NCBI GenBank assembly: GCA_016934415.1
Contig: JAFGSW010000043.1
Span: forward strand, 1 to 60,823
Length of the DNA stretch: 60,823 nt
From: Spirochaetales bacterium
GTDB taxonomy: Bacteria > Spirochaetota > Spirochaetia > SZUA-6 > RPPD01
Direction: 5' to 3'
Part shown: positions 17,438 through 24,397 of the stretch, piece by piece
How positions within the stretch are numbered: position 1 is the stretch's first letter
Layout of the letters: the number at the start of each line of letters is the position of its first letter
Program-made: the position numbers and the translations under genes
The notes under the pieces: generated by a model
What the model saw: only the letters and a program-made list of their open reading frames with translations
The model's database searches: none
What the model was told of the DNA's origin: nothing

Positions 17438-17536
17438 CCCCGGAAGGACGTATTCTGTCGCCATGCGGGCGATTTCTTTCGTTTGCTCAGATCACTGAAG
17501 AAGGACGGCGTACCGTTAAACCGGTGAAAAAATCCG

Positions 17537-18454
17537 TCAAGGAAGAAATGTGGAAGGATCGATGGGCTTTCCGTTTTTCAGGATTTCGAAATGGAGATGA
17601 GGTCCGGTGGTGTGTCCGGTCATCCCAACTTTTCCAAGAACGGTCGAGCTTGTCACTTTTTCCGAGTTTTTAACCACAATGACGCTTAAATGACCGTACC
17701 GCGTTTCGTATCCGCCGGGATGGGAGACCAGCACGAATTTGCCGTACGATTCATTATATCCCGTCTCCTTCACCACGCCTTCGCGAGCCGCGTGCACCGG
17801 GCTTCCCAACGAAGCCGCCAGGTCGATGCCGTAATGGAAGCTCAACCGTCCCGTAAAAGGATCGGGCCGGGGGCCGAAGTCGGATGAACGAACCGCATGT
17901 TCAAGGGGAAAATGAAAGATGATCCGAAGAAAATAGGCCCGTTCGAGGGCATTGAACCTGGCGCCTCGGAAAAAGAAATATTGCCTCACTGAATTGTGAT
18001 GCCGGATGACGATTTTTTCGCTCGGCTCTCCGCTGCCGTCGCGTGAGGAATACATCATTTCTTCGAGCGCATTGGCGGGGTTGTCGGGGACGAATATTCC
18101 GGGAGTATTGGGAATGAGTATTTCGGCGCGTTCGAGAAAATCTCCCGTCTGAGAGAGACCGTTGCATGTGGCGATTGTCTCATACGGCAGGTTGAGGCGG
18201 GCGGCCAGGGAGAAAATGGTGTCGTCCTTCTGCCTGGTATACGCGAAAAAAGACAATGCGGGGAACTGGCGATCCTTTCCGTAGCCGGTCGCGTGGTAAT
18301 AAGTCCGAATATCGTCCTGAAGCTGTAAGAAAAGAATGTCCGATGATTTCAGGCAGGCGAGACGGGGGTAAGCCGAATCGGCCCAGCCGGACAAGACTGA
18401 AAAGAGTGTCAGGCTAACTATCCAGAACGTTATCGCGCGGGCTTTTTCGCTCAC
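17537..18454 (-). CDS. M23 (LytM/DD-endopeptidase-like) metallopeptidase with LysM-like domain
   Basis: 305 residues, GTG start. A hydrophobic N-terminal signal segment (about 7-26) is followed by a LysM-like stretch (DDTIFSLAARLNLPYETIATCNGL) ending in the typical EILIPN. The C-terminal M23 domain has the zinc ligands in HYGIDLAA (His and Asp) and HLHFEI, plus YNESYGKFVLVSHPGGYETRYGHLS. Such enzymes cut peptide cross-links of peptidoglycan in the periplasm. The start overlaps the end of the upstream membrane-protein gene by 41 bases. The gene ends before a terminator, as last member of the minus-strand run beginning at mlaE. All visible catalytic residues are intact. Confidence 0.88.
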   Translation of the reverse strand: MSEKARAITFWIVSLTLFSVLSGWADSAYPRLACLKSSDILFLQLQDDIRTYYHATGYGKDRQFPALSFFAYTRQKDDTIFSLAARLNLPYETIATCNGLSQTGDFLERAEILIPNTPGIFVPDNPANALEEMMYSSRDGSGEPSEKIVIRHHNSVRQYFFFRGARFNALERAYFLRIIFHFPLEHAVRSSDFGPRPDPFTGRLSFHYGIDLAASLGSPVHAAREGVVKETGYNESYGKFVLVSHPGGYETRYGHLSVIVVKNSEKVTSSTVLGKVGMTGHTTGPHLHFEILKNGKPIDPSTFLP

Positions 18455-19085
18455 GTTTTATTTTCGTAACTTTTTTGAAAAAGAAGAAGCCCAAAATCGT
18501 CAGAATCACAAGCCCGACGTAGGGGAAGGCCTGCTGCACGACGAACACCCCCGCCCAGTAGGCGCCCTGCGCGGCGAAGAGCACCGTGGCGACGACAAAC
18601 CTCGCCGGCCCGAGCAGCCCATGGCGGCGGGCTCCGTCCGGCAGAGCGAGGGAGACGAGTGCGGTCAGGCATCCGATGACGTAGAGAAGCACGGTCGGCA
18701 GACCGAACGGGAGCCCGCCCGATACGTACCCGAACAAACCGACGTGGAAGAGCGCCAGGAAAGCCTGGGAGAGGAGAAAAAGAGTGAAAACGGCGACGCG
18801 CGCCACTTTCAGGAAGAACACGTCCAGGCGGGCGTTACGCGCGGCCCGCCGCCAGCGCAGAATGAAGAACAGGACCGCCAGCGCGCTGAGGAGCCCAAGG
18901 AAACCCGCGGAGTAAAGGGCGGTCGCCTGGGTGGCGAGATACCAGAGGGGATAGATGACGAGGGCCGCCACCGCGGCGAGCAGGGCGACGAACCCGCCGG
19001 CGCCCAGGAGAAGGCGCAGCAGCGACGCGACGGCGCCGGTCCGTCCAGGGGCGGGGCCGGGAGGAGGCGATTCATACATGCTCAT
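18414..19085 (-). CDS. Hypothetical membrane protein with about six transmembrane segments
   Basis: 223 residues. A Pro/Gly-rich N-terminal stretch of about 15 residues is followed by hydrophobic segments at about 21-50, 57-76, 92-118, 126-147, 158-178 and 182-202, and a very basic C-terminal tail (KKVTKIKRERK). No conserved motif is recognisable. Its ATG follows the stop of the TPR lipoprotein gene directly (TGAATG) and its end overlaps the M23 peptidase gene, so it is clearly in the operon. I infer an envelope role from context only. Confidence 0.7.
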   Translation of the reverse strand: MSMYESPPPGPAPGRTGAVASLLRLLLGAGGFVALLAAVAALVIYPLWYLATQATALYSAGFLGLLSALAVLFFILRWRRAARNARLDVFFLKVARVAVFTLFLLSQAFLALFHVGLFGYVSGGLPFGLPTVLLYVIGCLTALVSLALPDGARRHGLLGPARFVVATVLFAAQGAYWAGVFVVQQAFPYVGLVILTILGFFFFKKVTKIKRERKSPRDNVLDS

Positions 19086-20036
19086 TCAGGGGTTCAACCT
19101 TTTTTCGTAAAATTCGAACAATTTTTTATAACGGCTCACTTCATCGTTGAGACCGAGGGTGGTGCCCGTTTCAACCAGGTGCTTGAGAATCGATCTGATC
19201 TCCAATTCAATGGAGAGCGTTGGGTACAGCAGTTTCAGAGCCGTATAGATCTCATAGGTTTTTTTCATGTACGTGAAAGCGTCCTCGATGTCGCCTTTCT
19301 TGCGGCTGATGAGTCCCAAGGCGAGGTAATCTTTGGCGATGCCGAGGGTGTTTTCGACTTTCTTGTCGTTTTCGAGCGCCAGTCTCGCGTTTTCGAGAGC
19401 CGCGTCGAACTGGTTTTTTTCGGAGTAGATGGAGGCGATCATATAGTGATTCGAAGCCGCCTCTTCGTAGCGCTTGAGCCGGTTATTGATGCGAAGGGCT
19501 TCGTTCATGTAATTCAAGGCCTGATCGAGTTTTCCGAGGCGCTTGAGCGCCGATCCAAGGTCGTGATACAGCACCGCCAGGTCCTCTTCGGGGATGCCGT
19601 CGTTTTTATATTTGATCGCCTCCATGAATTTTTCGGTCGCTTTTTCGGTTTGGTTCGTGTTGAGGTACACTTCGCCCATTTTCGTCGCCGTCTGCACGAG
19701 GAGCACGGGGTCATTCAGTTTGCGGGCCAGAGCGTAGGCGCGATTGAAGCTTTTCATCGCGTCGTCGTATTTTCCCCTCGCCATGTCGACGCTCCCGACT
19801 GAATTGTAGGAGGAAGCCATGCCGCGTTCATTGTCGACGGAAACATTGTAGGCGAGGGCGAGGTAAAACGATTCGAGCGCCTTGTCGTATAGACCTTTGT
19901 TGAAGGCCTCGTTGCCGGCTTTTGTGAAGTCGGCCGCCTGGTTCTTGCTGGCCGAGACCGTGTCCGGCTGCCGCGGCGTGGTGGAGCACGAGAAGGCGCA
20001 GGCGAACATCAGGACGAGGAAAGCTCGGGAAATCAT
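19086..20036 (-). CDS. TPR-repeat lipoprotein
   Basis: 316 residues. A short signal peptide ends in a spirochaete-like lipobox (ACAFSC, Cys17), so it should be a periplasm-facing lipoprotein. The rest is a solenoid of about six tetratricopeptide repeats. Examples are GNEAFNKGLYDKALESFYLA (about 42), YNSVGSVDMARGKYDDAMKS (77), ATKMGEVYLNTNQTEKATEK (116) and DLGSALKRLGKLDQALNYMN (158). TPRs mediate protein-protein contacts; the partner is unknown. The start codon overlaps the mlaD stop by one base (TAATG), a translational-coupling arrangement that ties it to the lipid transporter. Confidence 0.85.
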   Translation of the reverse strand: MISRAFLVLMFACAFSCSTTPRQPDTVSASKNQAADFTKAGNEAFNKGLYDKALESFYLALAYNVSVDNERGMASSYNSVGSVDMARGKYDDAMKSFNRAYALARKLNDPVLLVQTATKMGEVYLNTNQTEKATEKFMEAIKYKNDGIPEEDLAVLYHDLGSALKRLGKLDQALNYMNEALRINNRLKRYEEAASNHYMIASIYSEKNQFDAALENARLALENDKKVENTLGIAKDYLALGLISRKKGDIEDAFTYMKKTYEIYTALKLLYPTLSIELEIRSILKHLVETGTTLGLNDEVSRYKKLFEFYEKRLNP

Positions 20037-20998
20037 TAGAATGCCTCGTCCCGGAAACTTTTAAAGGTGGAAGGCTGTTCCCGTTCCTTGGTGATGCCGC
20101 CGGAAAGGAGCGGATTGTTGGCGATGCCCTCCATAACGTCCCGTCCTTTGTTGAGGATGTCGGGGATCTGCGCCAGGATCCCGGCAATTTGCGGCTGAGT
20201 CCCGTTCAAGAATTCGGAGAACTGTCTCAGCTGTTCGGACAGGGTCTGGATGTTGTCCAGTATTTTCTTGATGGCCGGATATACCTCCTGACCGGTCGGG
20301 TCGAGGAGCTTGGGAATAAGGCCGTTCATGTCCGTGGTGAGGGTGTTGAGATTTTTGACGATTCCCGACAATCCCACCAGCGTCTGGGATATCGGACCGG
20401 AGCCTTTGCCTTCCATGGCTTGGGCCAGGGCGAAGGTGGAGCGGGAAAGGCTCTTGATAATGGTATCGAGCTCGTTCGCGTTGTTTTTTACAAGGGCGTC
20501 GAGCTGGGAGGTGATGTCGTCGACGTTTTTCATGATGGCAGAAATCTGGTCTTCGCTTTCCGCAGGAATGGCGGCCAGTTTCAGGCGGACGATATCCTTC
20601 CCGACCGAAGAGTCGATGGCGGGGATGAGGGAGTGCTCCTTCAGAGGCTCGGTGTGTTCCTTCCCCGGGTAAAAAATGATCGAGCTGCCCAAGGGGTTCG
20701 ACGCGAGCTCGATGATTGATTGGGCGGTTACCTTAGGGTAGTACGTGTCGTAGATGTAAAACTCGACGACGACGCTGTTGTTTTCGTCAAGCTCGAACGA
20801 TCTGACCCTCCCGATTTCGAATCCCTTGAAAGTAACCGGCATGCCGCGGACAAGCCCCTTGGCGCTTCTGAAAACGGTGTAGAACGGGATATTCCGGGTG
20901 AACCAGTGCTGGTTGGCTCCCAGGAAAATGATGACACCAACGAGACCGAGTATCGCCACGAGTACGAAGAGGCCGACGATTTTGTCAGCGTGTTTCAT
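20036..20998 (-). CDS. mlaD: MlaD/MCE-family lipid-transport substrate-binding protein
   Basis: About 320 residues from ATG 20998; in-frame ATGs at 21010 and 21046 are possible, and none has a clear ribosome site. A single N-terminal membrane helix (KIVGLFVLVAILGLVGVIIF) anchors an MCE domain (about 38-115: FRSAKGLVRGMPVTFKGFEI, GRVRSFELDENN, IELASNPLGSS). A long helical C-terminal region follows (DDITSQLDALVKNNANELDT and similar), typical of tunnel- or needle-forming MCE proteins. MlaD hexamers carry phospholipid between the inner membrane and periplasmic or outer-membrane partners. It belongs with mlaE and mlaF upstream. A repeat element (21075-21210) separates it from mlaF. Confidence 0.88.
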   Translation of the reverse strand: MKHADKIVGLFVLVAILGLVGVIIFLGANQHWFTRNIPFYTVFRSAKGLVRGMPVTFKGFEIGRVRSFELDENNSVVVEFYIYDTYYPKVTAQSIIELASNPLGSSIIFYPGKEHTEPLKEHSLIPAIDSSVGKDIVRLKLAAIPAESEDQISAIMKNVDDITSQLDALVKNNANELDTIIKSLSRSTFALAQAMEGKGSGPISQTLVGLSGIVKNLNTLTTDMNGLIPKLLDPTGQEVYPAIKKILDNIQTLSEQLRQFSEFLNGTQPQIAGILAQIPDILNKGRDVMEGIANNPLLSGGITKEREQPSTFKSFRDEAF

Positions 20999-21074
20999 CG
21001 CGAAACGCATATGTATAAGTCTAGTACAACTGACCCACGGTGTCAATGCGGGAAACCGGTAGCCCGGTACTCGC

Positions 21075-21210
21075 GTACAGAGGACGCGGAGAAAGGAGGA
21101 GTACGCGGAGGAAAAAAGGGAAAAAGCTTAGACATCACAATATGGACTTTTATTTCTCTTTCTTTTTTCTACTCTGTGTTCTCCGTTTTCTCCGTACTCT
21201 CTGTGTCCTT
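21075..21210. repeat. Inverted-repeat element B inside the mla gene run
   Basis: Left arm ACAGAGGACGCGGAGAAAGG and GTACGCGGAGGAAAAAAGGG. Right arm TTCTCCGTTTTCTCCGTACT and CTCTGTGTCCTT. About 30 AT-rich bases lie between. Same arm vocabulary as element A but shorter (136 bases). It sits between the end of mlaF and the start of mlaD without a visible terminator T-run. Confidence 0.65.
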
Positions 21211-21221
21211 CCCAAGTTACG

Positions 21222-22013
21222 CTATTCGACGGGTGGCGGAGGAGGGGAGGGGGATGGCAGCGCTTCGACGACGGAGATCGAGTCGGAAAGGATCTCGCGG
21301 ACGCTTTCATCCGCGCTCGTCTTGATCTCCTCGGCCGGGCCCTCCCGGACCAGGAATCCGTCCCGCAGGAGGATGAAGTAGTCGGCCAGGGAGTTGAGGA
21401 TCTCCGCGTCGTGTGTCACCGTGACGACGGTGGTCTCCCTCCGCTTCTCGCGCACCAGAATGCCGACGATCCGGCGGCGCATGGCCAGATCGACGAGCAT
21501 GGTCGGTTCGTCCAGGAAGAGAAGCGTCGGCTCGGTGATGAGAGCCCGCATGAAGGAGACCATTTTTTGCTCTCCGGTGGAAAGCTGGGCCGGGCGGAGG
21601 TTGATCGAGTCCATGAGGTTGATGTGCTCGAGCGACTCGCAGATTTTGGCCGAGATCGCGCTCGTCGAAAGCTCCGGAAAGTGGAAGCGCAGCGGGAGGG
21701 AGAGGTTCTCGAAAATCGATTTATTCTGCCAGAGGGCGGAATCCTGGAAGACGAAGCCGTTTTTTTTCTTGATTTCAAGCAGACGCTTCTCGGGGAGGCG
21801 GTGGTAGTCCTGACCGTCGACGAAGAGCTCGCCCGAGTCGGGAATGAGGATCCCCGCCAAAATTTTGATGAGGGTGCTTTTCCCGCAGCCGGTCGGCCCG
21901 ACAATGACGGTGAACTGCCGTTCGGGGACGAGGAGGGAAATCTCTTTCAGCACTTTGTAATCGCCGGAATACGAGACGATCTTGCGTGCCTCGATGGCGG
22001 TCGTCATGTTCAT
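21222..22013 (-). CDS. mlaF: ABC transporter ATPase of the MlaF/Mkl type
   Basis: About 263 residues from ATG 22013, which puts the first strand at the normal distance from the Walker A motif. In-frame starts at 22007, 22034 and 22076 (GTG) are alternatives, and none has a good ribosome site. Motifs: Walker A GPTGCGKSTL, Q-loop VFQDSALW, signature LSTGEQKMVSFMRAL (LSTGE, a slight variant of LSGGQ), Walker B LLFLDEPT and the switch His in VTHDAE. It powers MlaE/MlaD-mediated phospholipid movement. The last residues are an unusual Ser-Pro and poly-Pro tail (PSPSPPPPPVE). The gene lies 93 bases after mlaE. Confidence 0.9.
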   Translation of the reverse strand: MNMTTAIEARKIVSYSGDYKVLKEISLLVPERQFTVIVGPTGCGKSTLIKILAGILIPDSGELFVDGQDYHRLPEKRLLEIKKKNGFVFQDSALWQNKSIFENLSLPLRFHFPELSTSAISAKICESLEHINLMDSINLRPAQLSTGEQKMVSFMRALITEPTLLFLDEPTMLVDLAMRRRIVGILVREKRRETTVVTVTHDAEILNSLADYFILLRDGFLVREGPAEEIKTSADESVREILSDSISVVEALPSPSPPPPPVE

Positions 22014-22106
22014 ATGAGGCGCATCCCCGTCCATTCGGGGCGTTGCGGGAGAGGAGAGCGGAAACGGAAGGGACACGAACGACTCGTCGGGGACACGCGG
22101 ACCTCC

Positions 22107-22898
22107 TTACACGCTTAAAATCGGGCTGAACAGAAGCACGAGAACCAGGTCGGCGACGATGCACAGCGCGAAGCTGTGCACGACGGCGTTGATCGCCACT
22201 TTCGGTATTTCCGTCGGGGCATGGCTGACCTTGAAGCCGTGGTAACTGGCGACGATCGAAATGATAAATCCGAAGATGACGCTCTTGAGAAGGGACGATA
22301 TGATCGCCTGGAGCGACAGGACGGAGAGCAGCCCCTGGAAATATTCCGTAAAGGGAATGGTCACGAAAAATTGGGTGCTCGCGAACGAGGCGAACAGCCC
22401 GAAAAAGCTGAAGTAGAGGGTGAGGATAATAAGGGATATCGAGACGCCCAGGAAGCGCGGCACCACCAGGTAGGAGATGGGATTGATGCCCACCGAGATA
22501 TAGGCCTCGATTTCATGAGAGACGACCATGTGGCCGATCTCCGTGGCGATGGCCGTGCCGGAACGGGCGATGATGATGAAGGCCGTGAGCACTGGGCCGA
22601 GTTCCACCGTGATGAGACGAATAAGCATGAGATAGAAAAATTTCTGTCCAAGCAGGTTGGTGAGGCTTGAGTATCCCTGGATGATGATGATGGTACCGAG
22701 GGCGAGGGCGAGAAGGGAGACGATGGTGATCGCCTCGAATCCGGTAAAAAAAATCTGCATGATGAGCACGCGAAAGGCGACCTGCCGGCGCTTGACGAAG
22801 AGCGCGGTCTCCTTGAACACCTGGTAGGTAAACCCGAGTGCGTAGAAAATATCGCGGCCTTTTTTCCTGAAGCGTGAACCCAACCAATCGAGGAACAT
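22107..22898 (-). CDS. mlaE: MlaE-type permease of the lipid ABC transporter
   Basis: 263 residues with about five to six membrane helices. It has the permease family signature around LGPVLTAFIIIARSGTAIATEIGHMVVSHEI and YLVVPRFLGVS, the residues contacting MlaF in characterised systems. AAGGA lies six bases before the ATG. It is the first gene of the minus-strand run mlaE-mlaF-mlaD-TPR-membrane protein-M23. Together with MlaF and MlaD it forms an inner-membrane complex maintaining outer-membrane lipid asymmetry or delivering lipids to the outer membrane. The direction of transport cannot be told from sequence. Confidence 0.92.
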   Translation of the reverse strand: MFLDWLGSRFRKKGRDIFYALGFTYQVFKETALFVKRRQVAFRVLIMQIFFTGFEAITIVSLLALALGTIIIIQGYSSLTNLLGQKFFYLMLIRLITVELGPVLTAFIIIARSGTAIATEIGHMVVSHEIEAYISVGINPISYLVVPRFLGVSISLIILTLYFSFFGLFASFASTQFFVTIPFTEYFQGLLSVLSLQAIISSLLKSVIFGFIISIVASYHGFKVSHAPTEIPKVAINAVVHSFALCIVADLVLVLLFSPILSV

Positions 22899-22959
22899 AC
22901 GTCGTCCTTAAGTGTAGCGCAATGATATGCGCGGTTCAATACGGGCCTTTATCGCGAAA

Positions 22960-23133
22960 TAGAGGAGGACACCCCTCGACTGCTCGCGGGGCAGGCTCCG
23001 GGTACGAAGGAAAAAAGGGAAAAAAATCCGTTTTCTCCGGTATATCTACCGGTTTCCTTAACCTTCTTTTCATCGGCTTATCTCTTTCTTCTTTGTTCTT
23101 CGTGTTCTTTTTGTCCTTCTTGTTGCTGTCAAG
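22960..23133. repeat. Degenerate inverted-repeat element C
   Basis: Between mlaE and the PHP gene lies another purine-rich then pyrimidine-rich stretch: GAGGAGGACACC and GAAGGAAAAAAGGG on the left; TCTTTCTTCTTTGTTCTTCG and TTTTTGTCCTTCTTG on the right. Pairing is poorer than in A, B, D and E, so membership of the family is likely but not certain. Confidence 0.4.
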
Positions 23134-23144
23134 GCCTCATAAAG

Positions 23145-23969
23145 TTAATCCAACCCTTCCAGAAATTCCGGACCGATTTCCATGCCGCCGGAACTGTACC
23201 CCAGGCGGCGGTTGGGTACGCGGAAGCCGTGGAAATCGGAACCGGCGGTGATGATGAAGTCGGCCGTGCGTCCGAATTCCTCGAGCCGTCGGCAGTCGTC
23301 GGGGGGAAAGTCGGAATGGTAGGCCTCTATCCCGTCGAGACCCGAACCCCGGCGGTCGCGAAAAAAGGCTATGAGTACGTCCCACGGTAGTTTGAGCGTC
23401 AACGGATGGGCGACGACCGCCTTGCCGCCGGCATGGTGAATAAGGTCGATCGCCTCGTCCAGGTCAAGGCCGAGTTTGGGGTCGTAAAAAGGCTTTCCCT
23501 TTCCCAGGTAGCGCGAGAAGGCTTCGGGGATGGAAGGGGCGATTCCGCGGTGTACCAGGTAGGCCGCGAAATGAAGACGCGAGATCACCTCGCCTTTGGC
23601 GAGCGACGCGATGTCGGTCATGGTGACGCCGACGCCCGCTTCGTTCATTTTTTCAACAATGCGTTCGTTTCTCCGGGAGCGATGCTCGCGAATGCCGACC
23701 AGCCTTTTTTCAAGCGGTGAAACATCGCCGCGCAGGTCCAGCCCCAAAAGATGAAATTCTCCTTCGTTGAAATTGATTTCGAGCTCCACGCCGGGCACGA
23801 AGCGCAGGTTCAAGGAGGAGGCCCGCGCCGAGGCCTCGGGAAGGCCCGAAAGTACGTCGTGGTCGGTCAGGGCGATGGCGGAGAGGCCGCGCGCGGCGGC
23901 CGTTTCCATGAGTTGCGTTGGGGAAAGCTCCCCGTCGGAGTGGGCGGAGTGGGCGTGCAAATCGATCAT
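23145..23969 (-). CDS. PHP-domain phosphoesterase (RNase AM/TrpH-like)
   Basis: 274 residues from ATG 23969; an in-frame ATG at 24071 would add 34 residues lacking similarity to the domain, which normally begins right at MIDLHAHS. Metal-binding motifs of the PHP superfamily are intact: IDLHAHSAHSDG, LTDHD, GVELE, AHP (VVAHPLTL) and the C-terminal SDFHG. The order and length match the bacterial PHP family that includes 3',5'-nucleotide bisphosphatase and the 5'-3' exoribonuclease RNase AM. It probably cleaves phosphate esters in the cytoplasm, in nucleotide recycling or RNA maturation. Divergent from the glycogen synthase gene across repeat element D. Confidence 0.82.
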   Translation of the reverse strand: MIDLHAHSAHSDGELSPTQLMETAAARGLSAIALTDHDVLSGLPEASARASSLNLRFVPGVELEINFNEGEFHLLGLDLRGDVSPLEKRLVGIREHRSRRNERIVEKMNEAGVGVTMTDIASLAKGEVISRLHFAAYLVHRGIAPSIPEAFSRYLGKGKPFYDPKLGLDLDEAIDLIHHAGGKAVVAHPLTLKLPWDVLIAFFRDRRGSGLDGIEAYHSDFPPDDCRRLEEFGRTADFIITAGSDFHGFRVPNRRLGYSSGGMEIGPEFLEGLD

Positions 23970-24053
23970 AGACGTCGGTCGGGTTACCTCAAGAGCGCCC
24001 ACTGTACCATGAAACGGTCGCACTGCCAATGCCTTGGGCGGCAATAGATATTG

Positions 24054-24266
24054 AAAGGACACGGAGGGCACGGAGAAAAAGAGAAGCTGAGGAAACCAGG
24101 AAAAGAAGGAAAAAAATAACGGAAGCGTTGTAGGAATTATAATTATTCCAGCATCAAAGATGGACTATGCCTTTTCAATTTTGTTTTTTTCACTTGATTC
24201 CCTCATCGTTATTTTTCCTGGATTCCTGGTTTCCTTAGCGTTTCTTCTCCGTGCTCCGTATCCTCC
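24054..24266. repeat. Inverted-repeat element D
   Basis: The gap between the divergent PHP and glycogen synthase genes (23970-24397) contains a 213-base inverted repeat. The left arm reads GGACACGGAGGGCACGGAGA then GCTGAGGAAACCAGGAAAAG. The right arm reads TTTTTCCTGGATTCCTGG, TTTCCTTAGC and TTCTCCGTGCTCCGT. The arm order and units match element A closely. The AT-rich centre holds no gene. The rest of the gap (24267-24397) presumably carries the glycogen synthase promoter, but I see no convincing one. Confidence 0.75.
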
Positions 24267-24397
24267 CATGTGAGATTGCGATGGAACCTCTTTACCAGGG
24301 AAGGATTCCCTTTTAGAATGAAATCGGATATCGTAGCGATAAACGATCGATGCCGGGGATGCGCGGAAGTTCGTTTCCCGTCGCGAGAAGGTGAGCG

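Noticed and set aside
17416..17673. An 85-codon plus-strand frame beginning MKKKEFTTPEGR next to a good promoter
   Set aside because: Its ATG overlaps the -10 box, so it would precede the transcription start, and the 3' half is antisense to the conserved M23 catalytic domain.
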